DNA of 64,000 nt, taken from the NCBI RefSeq assembly GCF_900107105.1, contig NZ_FNOT01000006.1, positions 1 to 64,000 of the forward strand, given 5' to 3'. This document shows positions 8,807 to 16,640 of this stretch, piece after piece; positions within the stretch are counted from its first letter, which is position 1, and each line of letters begins with the position of its first letter. A model generated the notes under the pieces. The model saw only the letters and a program-made list of their open reading frames with translations, made no database searches and was not told where the DNA came from. A program made the translations under genes and the position numbers. The stretch is from Geodermatophilus africanus. GTDB taxonomy: Bacteria > Actinomycetota > Actinomycetes > Mycobacteriales > Geodermatophilaceae.

Positions 8807-10165
8807 TCAGGGCGTCCCCGACGGGACACGCGGGCGTGTCCGCACCACGGGCACCACGGGCCGCACCACACCCTCCTCGACCGCGGGGACCGGCAGGACC
8901 GACGGCGCCTCGGGCGTCCCGGGGCGTCGGGGCGCGAGGGTCGCGGGGAGCACGCGCAGCGTCTCGTCGGCGGTCTCGTGCCGTGCCGGCGCCAGATGCC
9001 GGGGTCGGGCCAGGTCCCGCAGCCAGCGGCGCGCCGGCTCCTCGACGAAGCGGTGGAGGACGTAGGCGAGGGGCACGGTCAGCAGCAGGACGTGCGGCGT
9101 CAGCAGGCCGGCCAGGGTGCTCCCCGGCGCCAGCCGCGGGTACCAGCCCATGAGGGTCCAGAACACCTCGAAGACGGGGACGTGCACCAGGTACAGGGCG
9201 AAGGAGAGCCGGCCGCCCTGCACCATGGCCGGCGTCCCCAGCGCTCGGCTGGGACCGCGCGTGGAGTGCGCCAACGCGCCCACGAGGAAGGGGAAGGTGA
9301 CACCGGCGACGCCGGCGTACCCGCCTGCACCCCGGGTCGCGCTCCACCACACGCAGAGCAGCACCTCCGCCGTCGCGAGCGCCGCGATCCACGTCGCCGC
9401 CCGGTCGCTCCGCTCGGTACGGGGGATCCGGCGGACGGTGAGGCAGGTGAAGGCGCCGGCCAGGAAACCGCCGCCGATGCGCAGGGCCCAGGCGTACGGG
9501 AAGGCCGCGCCACCCTCGGTGAGGGCGAACCAGGCGAGGGGCGCCATGCAACCCACCGCGATGGCCCCGGTGACGACCGGCGGCGCCGACCGCAGTCGCC
9601 ACAGCAGCAGCGCCAGGAGGGGGAAGCACACGTAGGCGAGCCACTCGGCGCTGATGGACCACGCCGGTCCCGACCAGGAGGCCCCGGCGTGGGAGGGACG
9701 GTGCCAGAGCTGGACCATGAGCATCTGCTCGAGCCAGTGCAGCGGGTCCACGACCGGCTGCAGGTGCTGGTAGGCGATCTGACCGTCGGGGACCCGGGTC
9801 GCCTTGTAGAGCAGCCAGAACCCGAAGACCGACGTGACGAGCGCGTGCACCGGCCAGAGGCGGCAGACCCGCGCCCACCAGAACCTCGCCACGGCACCGA
9901 CACCGGGCCGCGGCCCCAGCTGGTCGAGGTAGGTGAGCGTGATGACGAAGCCGCTGAGCACGAAGAAGAGGTCCACCCCCAGCCCGCCGCTGGCCACGAG
10001 CGGGCGCAGGGGCTCCCAGGACCCGGTCCAGGTGTTCCCCGGGGTGAAGCTGAAGTGGAAGCAGACGACCCACGCCGCCGCGACGATCCGCAGCCCCGTC
10101 AGCGACCGGATCTCGCCGCCCGGAGCGGTGGTCGACGATCGCGTGGCGACCGAGAGTGCTCCCAT
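8807..10165 (-). CDS. OafA-type integral-membrane O-acyltransferase (paralogue 3 of 3)
   Basis: 452-residue acyltransferase-3 membrane protein, closest to paralogue 1: both share GEIRSLTGLR, DLFFVLSGFVITLTYL, WSISAEWLAYV and the stretch YLVHVPVFEVFWTLMGW / YLVHIPVFEVFWTLMDW. It ends RRFVEEPARRWLRDL followed by a basic disordered tail. Role as for the family: acylation of an extracytoplasmic glycan or lipid, acceptor unknown. The ATG at 10165 sits 8 nt after TACCTT; a GTG two codons earlier would leave no room for a leader. It lies between the PH-domain gene (28 bp away) and birA, all on the minus strand. Confidence 0.85.
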   Translation of the reverse strand: MGALSVATRSSTTAPGGEIRSLTGLRIVAAAWVVCFHFSFTPGNTWTGSWEPLRPLVASGGLGVDLFFVLSGFVITLTYLDQLGPRPGVGAVARFWWARVCRLWPVHALVTSVFGFWLLYKATRVPDGQIAYQHLQPVVDPLHWLEQMLMVQLWHRPSHAGASWSGPAWSISAEWLAYVCFPLLALLLWRLRSAPPVVTGAIAVGCMAPLAWFALTEGGAAFPYAWALRIGGGFLAGAFTCLTVRRIPRTERSDRAATWIAALATAEVLLCVWWSATRGAGGYAGVAGVTFPFLVGALAHSTRGPSRALGTPAMVQGGRLSFALYLVHVPVFEVFWTLMGWYPRLAPGSTLAGLLTPHVLLLTVPLAYVLHRFVEEPARRWLRDLARPRHLAPARHETADETLRVLPATLAPRRPGTPEAPSVLPVPAVEEGVVRPVVPVVRTRPRVPSGTP

Positions 10166-10173
10166 GAGCACGA

Positions 10174-10179
10174 AAGGTA
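10174..10179 (-). promoter_or_regulatory. Candidate -10 hexamer (TACCTT) for acyltransferase 3
   Basis: TACCTT on the minus strand, 8 nt before the ATG at 10165. It is identical in sequence and spacing to the sbcD hexamer. Confidence 0.35.
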
Positions 10180-10232
10180 GCCGGAGTCGTTCCCCGTTCC
10201 CCGTCCCGACGCCGCCCGGGCGGACCCACCCG

Positions 10233-11063
10233 TCACTCGCGACTGCGCAGGTGCCTCACGTCACCGCTGGCGAGCTGGACCGTGCCCTGCGCCGTCCGGA
10301 CGGCGAGCCGGCCGTCCCAGTCGACGGACTCGGCCACCCCCTCGAGCGTGGAGCCGTCGGGCAGGGTGACGACGACCTCCGCGCCGACCGTCGAGCACCA
10401 GGCGAGGTAGTCGCGGGCCAGGCCGCTGGCGACCGGGTCGCCGAGGGTCTGCGCCCAGGCCAGGTACCGGCGCTCGAAGGTGCGGAGGAACTGCAGCAGC
10501 ACCGCGGCCCGGTCGACCGGCCGCCCGGCCACCAGGGCCAACGAGGTGCCGGTCTCGGGGAGCTCGTCGGCGCGGGTGGAGACGTTGAGGCCCACGCCCA
10601 CGACCACCGCCCCGCCGCCGACCTCGGCGAGGATGCCGGCCAGCTTCGCGCCGCGGGGGGCGAGCAGGTCGTTGGGCCACTTCAGCGAGGACCGCACGCC
10701 CGGCACCTCGCCCACGGCCTCGGCGAGGGCGACGCCGGTGAGCAGCGAAAGCCACCCGCGGCGCGCGCCCGGGACGTCGGGGCGCAGCAGGAACGACACC
10801 GTGAGGCCCGCGCCGGGCGGGGAGGTCCAGACCCGGTCCAGCCGGCCCCGGCCGGTGACCTGGTGCTCGGCCACCAGGACCGTCCCGTCGGGGGCGTCCT
10901 CGGCCGCGGCGGCGAGGAGGGCGGCGTTGGTGGAGCCGATCTCGGGTACCACCTCCAGCGAACGCCACAGGGCGCTCTCGCCGGTCAGCGCGGTCGTCAG
11001 CGCCGGGCCGTCGAGCGGGGCCCGGGAGGGGCCGGAGGAGGCGGACGGCGGCGACTCGGGCAC
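10233..11063 (-). CDS. birA: Biotin--[acetyl-CoA-carboxylase] ligase
   Basis: 276-residue BirA without the N-terminal helix-turn-helix repressor domain, as in other actinobacteria. It activates biotin to biotinyl-AMP and attaches it to the carrier lysine of carboxylases, here most likely Lys550 of the AccA3 encoded nearby. Seen: IGSTNAALL (about 42-50), the biotin-loop GRGRLDRVW (about 71-79), SSLKWPNDLL (about 124-133), GAKLAGILAE and VGVGLNV, then the C-terminal SH3-like domain. Start GTG at 11063, with TAGCGT 6 nt upstream. It diverges from accD5 across 93 bp, an arrangement conserved in mycobacteria (birA/accD5). Confidence 0.92.
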   Translation of the reverse strand: MPESPPSASSGPSRAPLDGPALTTALTGESALWRSLEVVPEIGSTNAALLAAAAEDAPDGTVLVAEHQVTGRGRLDRVWTSPPGAGLTVSFLLRPDVPGARRGWLSLLTGVALAEAVGEVPGVRSSLKWPNDLLAPRGAKLAGILAEVGGGAVVVGVGLNVSTRADELPETGTSLALVAGRPVDRAAVLLQFLRTFERRYLAWAQTLGDPVASGLARDYLAWCSTVGAEVVVTLPDGSTLEGVAESVDWDGRLAVRTAQGTVQLASGDVRHLRSRE

Positions 11064-11069
11064 TCTTCT

Positions 11070-11075
11070 ACGCTA
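11070..11075 (-). promoter_or_regulatory. Candidate -10 hexamer (TAGCGT) for birA
   Basis: TAGCGT on the minus strand ends 6 nt before the birA GTG, suggesting a leaderless birA mRNA. Confidence 0.4.
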
Positions 11076-11083
11076 CGGAACCC

Positions 11084-11154
11084 GTGAGCGAGGGAGCTCA
11101 CTCCCGGGCACGGCAGCGCGCGGACGCGGCCGGCGAGCCCCAGCGAGGAGAGAC
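11084..11154 (+). repeat. Dispersed 5'-leader repeat, copy A
   Basis: About 70 bp starting GTGAGCGAGGGAGCTCA and ending CCAGCGAGGAG before accD5. It aligns, with small gaps, to 38306-38385 in front of the epimerase gene (shared blocks GAGCGAG, CGGCAGCGC, ACGCGGCCG, CCAGCGAGGAG). The 3' end supplies the Shine-Dalgarno sequence for accD5. Confidence 0.55.
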
Positions 11155-11156
11155 GT

Positions 11157-12782
11157 GTGAGCGCTGCTGAACTGGAGAGCGTCGGGGACCCCGTCCCGGG
11201 CGACGTCGACATCCACACGACCGCCGGCAAGCTGGCGGAGTTCGAGCGTCGCGTGCAGGAGGCCACCCACGCGGGGTCCGAGCGCGCCGTGGAGAAGCAG
11301 CACGCCGCCGGGAAGATGACCGCCCGCGAGCGGATCGAGGCGCTGCTGGACCCCGGGTCGTTCACCGAGCTCGACGAGTTCGCCCGCCACCGCTCCACCA
11401 CCTTCGGCATGGAGGCCAAGCGGCCCTTCGGGGACGGCGTCGTCACCGGGTACGGCACCGTCGACGGCCGGCCGGTGTGCGTCTTCTCCCAGGACGTCAC
11501 GGTGTTCGGCGGCAGCCTCGGCGAGGTCTACGGCGAGAAGATCGTGAAGGTGCTCGACCTGGCCATCCGCAACGGCTGCCCGATCATCGGCATCAACGAG
11601 GGCGGCGGCGCGCGGATCCAGGAGGGCGTGGTGGCCCTGGGCCTCTACGCGGAGATCTTCCGGCGCAACGTGCACGCCTCCGGCGTCATCCCGCAGATCT
11701 CGCTGGTGATGGGCGCCGCGGCCGGCGGTCACGTCTACTCTCCCGCGCTCACCGACTTCGTCGTGATGGTCGACCAGACCAGCCAGATGTTCATCACCGG
11801 CCCCGACGTCGTGAAGACCGTGACCGGCGAGGACGTCACGCTCGAGGAGCTCGGCGGCGCCCGCACGCACAACACCAAGTCCGGCGTCGCGCACTACCTC
11901 GCCGAGGACGAGGCGGACGCGCTGGACTACGTCAAGGCGCTGCTGTCCTACCTGCCGAGCAACAACCTCGACCCGCTGCCGGCCCTCGAGGTCGCCCCGG
12001 CCGACACCACGAACGACGGGGTGACCGACGAGGACCGCGAGCTCGACACCTTCATCCCCGACTCGGCCAACACCCCTTACGACATGCACACCGCCATCGA
12101 GCACGTGCTCGACGACGGCGAGTTCCTCGAGGTGCAGCCGCTGTTCGCGCCGAACATCGTCGTCGGCTTCGGCCGGGTCGAGGGACGGCCCGTCGGGGTC
12201 GTGGCCAACCAGCCCACCCAGCTCGCCGGCACGCTCGACATCGACGCCAGCGAGAAGGCGGCGCGGTTCGTGCGCACCTGCGACGCGTTCAACGTCCCGG
12301 TGCTGACCTTCGTCGACGTCCCCGGCTTCCTGCCCGGCACCTCCCAGGAGTGGGAGGGGATCATCCGCCGCGGCGCGAAGCTGATCTACGCCTACGCCGA
12401 GGCGACCGTCCCGAAGATCACCGTGATCACCCGCAAGGCGTACGGCGGCGCCTACGACGTCATGGGCTCCAAGCACCTCGGCGCGGACCTCAACCTGGCC
12501 TGGCCGACCGCGCAGATCGCCGTCATGGGCGCGCAGGGCGCGGTCAACATCCTCTACCGCCGCGAGCTGGCCGACGCCGACGACGCCGACGCGCGCCGCA
12601 CCGAGCTGATCACCGAGTACGAGGACGCGCTGCTCTCGCCGTACATCGCGGCCGACCGTGGGTACGTCGACCAGGTGATCCGGCCGTCGGAGACCCGCAT
12701 CGAGGTCACCAAGGGGCTGCGCCTGCTGGCCAACAAGCGCCAGACGCTGCCCCCGAAGAAGCACGGGAACATCCCGCTATGA
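11157..12782 (+). CDS. accD5: Acyl-CoA (propionyl-CoA) carboxylase beta subunit, carboxyltransferase
   Basis: Carboxyltransferase subunit, 541 residues from GTG at 11157, with GAGGAGA 6 nt upstream. It moves the carboxyl group from carboxybiotin to propionyl-CoA (and possibly acetyl-CoA). Seen: N-terminal [21 protein letters not shown] (about 44-64), the oxyanion-hole glycines in [30 protein letters not shown] and the second crotonase half with [31 protein letters not shown]. The C-terminal KKHGNIPL is typical of the PccB/AccD5 type. It overlaps accE by 4 nt (ATGA). Choice of substrate (propionyl versus longer acyl) is inferred from family similarity and from the mut genes 14 kb away. Confidence 0.92.
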   Translation: MSAAELESVGDPVPGDVDIHTTAGKLAEFERRVQEATHAGSERAVEKQHAAGKMTARERIEALLDPGSFTELDEFARHRSTTFGMEAKRPFGDGVVTGYGTVDGRPVCVFSQDVTVFGGSLGEVYGEKIVKVLDLAIRNGCPIIGINEGGGARIQEGVVALGLYAEIFRRNVHASGVIPQISLVMGAAAGGHVYSPALTDFVVMVDQTSQMFITGPDVVKTVTGEDVTLEELGGARTHNTKSGVAHYLAEDEADALDYVKALLSYLPSNNLDPLPALEVAPADTTNDGVTDEDRELDTFIPDSANTPYDMHTAIEHVLDDGEFLEVQPLFAPNIVVGFGRVEGRPVGVVANQPTQLAGTLDIDASEKAARFVRTCDAFNVPVLTFVDVPGFLPGTSQEWEGIIRRGAKLIYAYAEATVPKITVITRKAYGGAYDVMGSKHLGADLNLAWPTAQIAVMGAQGAVNILYRRELADADDADARRTELITEYEDALLSPYIAADRGYVDQVIRPSETRIEVTKGLRLLANKRQTLPPKKHGNIPL

Positions 12783-13111
12783 CGACGACACCGTCGTCCT
12801 CCGGACGACACCGCGACCAGGTGCCGTTCCCCCCGTCCGCGGAGCCCACCCGGCCACTCGTCGGGGACCCTCCGGGCCCCACTCCTCGCGGCCACGAAGT
12901 ACCAGCAGCACCTCCCCTGCTGCGGGTCGTCAGGGGCGAGCCCTCGGCCGAGGAGCTCGCCGCACTCACCGTCGTCGTCGCCGCCCTGGCACAGCGGCGC
13001 ACCCGCCGTCGGCCGACCCCGGTCGGGGCCTGGGCGTCGTTCGGGGACGTCCACCGGCGTCCGCTGCGTCCCGGCCCCGGCGGCTGGCGCGCCTCCGGGA
13101 GGTTCGCATGA
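12779..13111 (+). CDS. accE: Acyl-CoA carboxylase epsilon subunit
   Basis: 110-residue small subunit that in actinobacteria stabilises and activates the AccA3-AccD5 complex. The N-terminal half (about 1-50) is Pro/Ser-rich and probably disordered. The conserved part is [16 protein letters not shown] (about 48-63) followed by [10 protein letters not shown], a helical segment, and a C-terminal [21 protein letters not shown] overlaps the accD5 stop (ATGA) and the stop overlaps the maf start, so accD5-accE-maf are translationally coupled. Confidence 0.85.
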   Translation: MTTTPSSSGRHRDQVPFPPSAEPTRPLVGDPPGPTPRGHEVPAAPPLLRVVRGEPSAEELAALTVVVAALAQRRTRRRPTPVGAWASFGDVHRRPLRPGPGGWRASGRFA

Positions 13112-13716
13112 GTGTGGATCGCCGGCTGGTGCTGGCCTCGGCGTCGCCGGCCCGGTTGGCCCTCCTGCGCCAGGCCGGGCTGGCACCCGAGGTCGTCGTG
13201 AGCCACGTCGACGAGTCGTCGGTGCGCGCCGCGCGGGTCGGCGAGCAGGTCGCCCTGCTGGCCGCCGCCAAGGCCAAGGCCGTCGCCGAGCAGGAATCCG
13301 ACGCGCTCGTCGTGGGCGCCGACTCGCTGCTGGAGTTCCGCGGGGAGCCGATGGGCAAGCCCGCCGACGCGCACGACGCCCGCGACCGCTGGCAGCGGAT
13401 GAGCGGCCGGAGCGGCGTGTTGCACACCGGCCAGGCGCTGTTCGACGTCCGGGACGGCCAGGTGGTCAGCCGCGACGTCGCCGTCGTCTCCACCGTCGTG
13501 CACTTCGCCAGCCCCACGCCGCAGGAGCTCGAGGCCTACCTCGCCACCGGCGAGCCGCTGGCCGTGGCCGGCGCCTTCACCCTCGACGGGCTCGGCGCGC
13601 CGTTCGTCCGTCGGGTGGACGGCGACCCGGCAGCGGTCGTCGGGCTGTCGCTGGCCACGCTGCGCACCCAGCTCGCCAAGCGTGGGCTGGCCGTCACCGA
13701 CCTCTGGCGGCGCTGA
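13108..13716 (+). CDS. maf: Maf-like nucleoside triphosphate pyrophosphatase
   Basis: 202-residue Maf protein, a house-cleaning pyrophosphatase for non-canonical or modified NTPs (dTTP/UTP/m7GTP classes). Seen: N-terminal [18 protein letters not shown] (residues 7-24), the nucleotide/metal residues in [19 protein letters not shown] (about 70-81) with the catalytic Asp, and [18 protein letters not shown]. One oddity: the common xTVV segment is VVSTVVHFA, as expected for substrate class selection. ATG overlaps the accE stop by 4 nt. Maf inside the accD5-accE-accA3 cluster is a conserved actinobacterial arrangement; the sseA gene found in M. tuberculosis at this place is absent here. Confidence 0.9.
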   Translation: MSVDRRLVLASASPARLALLRQAGLAPEVVVSHVDESSVRAARVGEQVALLAAAKAKAVAEQESDALVVGADSLLEFRGEPMGKPADAHDARDRWQRMSGRSGVLHTGQALFDVRDGQVVSRDVAVVSTVVHFASPTPQELEAYLATGEPLAVAGAFTLDGLGAPFVRRVDGDPAAVVGLSLATLRTQLAKRGLAVTDLWRR

Positions 13717-13775
13717 GCCCGCGCTCGCCCGTCCCACCCGCTGCCCGAGCAGCACGACCCCGAGGGAGAACACCG

Positions 13776-15533
13776 GTGCAGAAGGTCCTGATCGCCAACC
13801 GCGGCGAGATCGCGGTGCGCGTCGCCCGCGCCTGCAAGGACGCCGGGCTGACCAGCGTGGCCGTGTACGCCGAGCCCGACCGCGACGCGCTGCACGTGCG
13901 CGCGGCCGACGAGGCCTTCGCCCTCGGGGGGACGACGCCCGGCGACTCCTACTTGGTGATCGACAAGATCCTGGACGCCGCGAAGCGGTCCGGCGCGGAC
14001 GCGATCCACCCCGGCTACGGCTTCCTGTCGGAGAACGCCGGCTTCGCCCAGGCGGTGATCGACGCCGGGCTCACCTGGATCGGCCCCTCCCCCGAGGCGA
14101 TCATCGCCCTCGGCGACAAGGTGCAGGCGCGGCACATCGCCACGGCGGCCGGCGCGCCGCTGGTGCCCGGCACCACCGACCCGGTCGGCGGCGCCGACGA
14201 GGTCGTGGCCTTCGCCGAGGAGCACGGTCTCCCGGTGGCCATCAAGGCCGCCTTCGGCGGCGGCGGGCGCGGGCTCAAGGTCGCCCGCACCACAGAGGAG
14301 ATCCCCGAGCTGTTCGACTCCGCCGTCCGGGAGGCCGTGTCGGCCTTCGGCCGCGGCGAGTGCTTCGTCGAGCGCTTCCTCGACCAGCCGCGGCACGTGG
14401 AGGCGCAGGTGCTGGCCGACACCCACGGAAACGTGGTCGTCGTCGGCACCCGCGACTGCTCGCTGCAGCGGCGCAACCAGAAGCTCGTCGAGGAGGCCCC
14501 CGCGCCGTTCCTGACCGACGAGCAGCGGGCGCGCATCCACGAGTCGGCCAAGGCCATCTGCCGAGAGGCCGGCTACCACGGCGCCGGCACCGTGGAGTAC
14601 CTCGTCGGCGTCGACGGGGCGATCTCCTTCCTCGAGGTCAACACCCGGCTGCAGGTCGAGCACCCGGTCTCGGAGGAGACCAGCGGCCTCGACCTGGTCC
14701 GCCAGCAGTTCCGCATCGCCGACGGCCTGCCGTTGTCGATCACCGAGGACCCGGTCCCGCAGGGGCACAGCATCGAGTTCCGCATCAACGCCGAGGACGC
14801 CGGGCGCAACTTCATGCCGGCCCCCGGTCCGGTGACCCGGCTGGAGATCCCGCAGGGCCCGGGCGTGCGCTGGGACTCCGGCGTCGAGACCGGCGGCGAG
14901 GTCGTCGGCGCGTTCGACTCGATGCTGGCCAAGCTCATCGTCACCGGGGCCACCCGCGAGGAGGCGCTGCAGCGGGCCCGCCGCGCGCTCGACGAGCTGG
15001 TGGTCGAGGGCATGCCGACCGTCGTCCCGTTCCACCGGGCCGTCGTCCGCGACGAGGCGTTCACCAGCGAGCCGTTCACCGTGCACACCCGCTGGATCGA
15101 GACCGAGTGGGACAACCAGGTCCCGCCGTACGCCGCGGCCCCCGCCGGGCACGAGGAGCCCGAGGAGCGGCAGACCGTCGTCGTCGAGGTCGGCGGACGA
15201 CGGCTGGAGGTGTCGCTGCCCGCGGGCCTGGCCGTCGGCGGCGGGGGCGCCCCGGCCGCAGCCAGTGGGGCCAAGCCGCGCAAGCGCGGCGGCGGGCACG
15301 GCGGGTCGGCGGCGTCCGGCGACTCCCTGGCCAGCCCGATGCAGGGCACCATCGTCAAGGTCGCGGTCGCCGACGGGGACACCGTGGCCGAGGGCGACCT
15401 GGTCGTCGTCCTGGAGGCGATGAAGATGGAGCAGCCGATCACCGCGCACAAGGCCGGCACGGTCAGCGGCCTGTCCGCCGAGGTGGGCGCCTCGGTGACC
15501 AGCGGCGCCGTCCTCTGCACGATCGCCGACTAG
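13776..15533 (+). CDS. accA3: Acyl-CoA carboxylase alpha subunit (biotin carboxylase plus biotin carrier)
   Basis: 585-residue fused subunit. Residues 1-450 are the ATP-grasp biotin carboxylase: [30 protein letters not shown], the glycine-rich ATP loop [33 protein letters not shown] and [14 protein letters not shown]. After a Gly/Ala/Lys linker (about 490-515) comes the biotinyl domain with EAMKMEQP; the biotinylated lysine is Lys550. Start GTG at 13776 follows GAGGGAGAA. Together with AccD5 and AccE it makes methylmalonyl-CoA and possibly malonyl-CoA. The TAG stop lies inside the CTAG at which the insertion sequence landed, so the protein end is unchanged but anything transcribed with it downstream has been separated. 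Confidence 0.93.
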   Translation: MQKVLIANRGEIAVRVARACKDAGLTSVAVYAEPDRDALHVRAADEAFALGGTTPGDSYLVIDKILDAAKRSGADAIHPGYGFLSENAGFAQAVIDAGLTWIGPSPEAIIALGDKVQARHIATAAGAPLVPGTTDPVGGADEVVAFAEEHGLPVAIKAAFGGGGRGLKVARTTEEIPELFDSAVREAVSAFGRGECFVERFLDQPRHVEAQVLADTHGNVVVVGTRDCSLQRRNQKLVEEAPAPFLTDEQRARIHESAKAICREAGYHGAGTVEYLVGVDGAISFLEVNTRLQVEHPVSEETSGLDLVRQQFRIADGLPLSITEDPVPQGHSIEFRINAEDAGRNFMPAPGPVTRLEIPQGPGVRWDSGVETGGEVVGAFDSMLAKLIVTGATREEALQRARRALDELVVEGMPTVVPFHRAVVRDEAFTSEPFTVHTRWIETEWDNQVPPYAAAPAGHEEPEERQTVVVEVGGRRLEVSLPAGLAVGGGGAPAAASGAKPRKRGGGHGGSAASGDSLASPMQGTIVKVAVADGDTVAEGDLVVVLEAMKMEQPITAHKAGTVSGLSAEVGASVTSGAVLCTIAD

Positions 15534-16565
15534 ATGAACGATTCCAAGGGGTCCCGGCTACGGTCGGTGTGATCACAGGCGAGGGTGCTCAGGCTTGGCG
15601 TTGCTAACCCAACGTCGAGCCGGGAGGCCCTCGTGGACGCCGACCTGGACACCCTCGCGACGGCACTGTATGCCCGCACCGACGATCTGCTGAAGGCCGC
15701 GCCCGAGCGGCGGCCCTGGCGGCCGGCGATCGGCATCACCCCCCGACTCAGCGACGCCGAACTGGTGACCTTGGCGGTGCTGCAAGCCCTGCTGGGGTTC
15801 ACCAGCGAGGCCCGCTGGCTGCGTTTCGCCGACAAGCATCTGCGCCCGCTGTTTCCCTACCTGCCCGGCCAGCCCGGCTACAACAAGCGGCTGCGCCGGC
15901 TCTCGGGCACCGTGATCTGGCTGATCCGGGCCTTGGCGACCGACACCAGCCTGTGGGCCGATGACGTGTGGGTGATCGACTCCACGCCGATCGAGTGCGC
16001 CCGCTCGCGGGAGGCGGTGCGGCGCTCGGAGCTGGCCGGCTGGGCCGAGTACGGCTACTGCGCCAGTCACAGCCGCTACTTCTGGGGGCTGCGGCTGCAC
16101 CTGATCGCCACCCTGCACGGGCTTCCGGTCAGCTTCGCCGTCTCCGGCGCCAAGGCCGACGAACGCCAGGTGCTGCTCGACCTGCTCGGCACCGACCCCG
16201 CCCTCGTCCCGAGCCACCGAGGACAGATCCTCATCACCGACAAGCACTACTACGGCCGCCGCTTCGAAGCCGAGCTGACCGACGCCGGCCTGACCCTGCT
16301 GCGCCGCCCCCGCAGCGGTGAACCTGACCGGCCCGGGGCGTCGGTGTTCAGACCGCTACGCCAGACCATCGAGTCGGTCTTCGACACCCTCAAAGGCCAG
16401 CTCGACCTCGAGCTGCACGGCGGACACACCCCCGCCGGGGTCCTGATCCGGGTGCTGCAGCGACTGCTGGCCCTCACCGCAGCGATCTGGCACAACGACC
16501 ACACCGACCAAACCGTCCGGCGATCCCTACTCGCCTACGACCACTGACCCCTTGGAATCGGTCAT
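15534..16565. mobile_element. IS982-like insertion sequence, complete
   Basis: 1032-bp element with one transposase gene. Terminal inverted repeats are about 20 bp: left end ATGAACGATTCCAAGGGGTC; the right end read inward is identical except that base 5 is C instead of A. Both sides are flanked by CTAG (15530-15533 and 16566-16569), fitting a 4-bp target duplication; because CTAG is a palindrome, the repeat match visually extends outward. Removing the element plus one CTAG restores accA3 stop followed directly by TCCCCCGG. The intact ends and open transposase suggest a recent insertion (inference). Family assignment rests on the transposase; a CTAG-type target is also known from IS5-group elements. 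Confidence 0.85.
15633..16547 (+). CDS. IS982-like DDE transposase
   Basis: 304-residue transposase starting at GTG 15633 behind a GGGAGG site; an upstream in-frame ATG at 15585 is less likely. Seen: SDAELVTLAVLQALLGFTSEARW (about 38-60), GYNKRLRRL, the first catalytic Asp in VIDSTPIECARS, AEYGYCASHSRYFWGLRLHL, GAKADERQVLLDLL, the second Asp in ITDKHYYGRRF, and a Glu in RQTIESVFDTLKGQLDLE. These match transposases I recall as IS982 family in actinobacteria. Frame intact, so probably active. It reads in the same direction as accA3. Confidence 0.85.
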   Translation: MDADLDTLATALYARTDDLLKAAPERRPWRPAIGITPRLSDAELVTLAVLQALLGFTSEARWLRFADKHLRPLFPYLPGQPGYNKRLRRLSGTVIWLIRALATDTSLWADDVWVIDSTPIECARSREAVRRSELAGWAEYGYCASHSRYFWGLRLHLIATLHGLPVSFAVSGAKADERQVLLDLLGTDPALVPSHRGQILITDKHYYGRRFEAELTDAGLTLLRRPRSGEPDRPGASVFRPLRQTIESVFDTLKGQLDLELHGGHTPAGVLIRVLQRLLALTAAIWHNDHTDQTVRRSLLAYDH

Positions 16566-16570
16566 CTAGT

Positions 16571-16640
16571 CCCCCGGCGGCCTCCCTGCAGGGTCCCGCC
16601 GCGAGCCTGCGAGCGGTGGGGGGCAGGGAGGTCCTTCTCC
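16571..16640. repeat. Post-stop palindrome, family P1 copy 1 (possible terminator)
   Basis: CCTCCCTGC and GCAGGGAGG form a stem around a second GC-rich inverted segment (CCGC...GCGG) immediately 3' of the metalloprotease stop at 16641. Near-identical text lies at 53164-53218 and a variant at 21429-21525. No T-run follows, so termination is inferred only from position. Confidence 0.5.
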
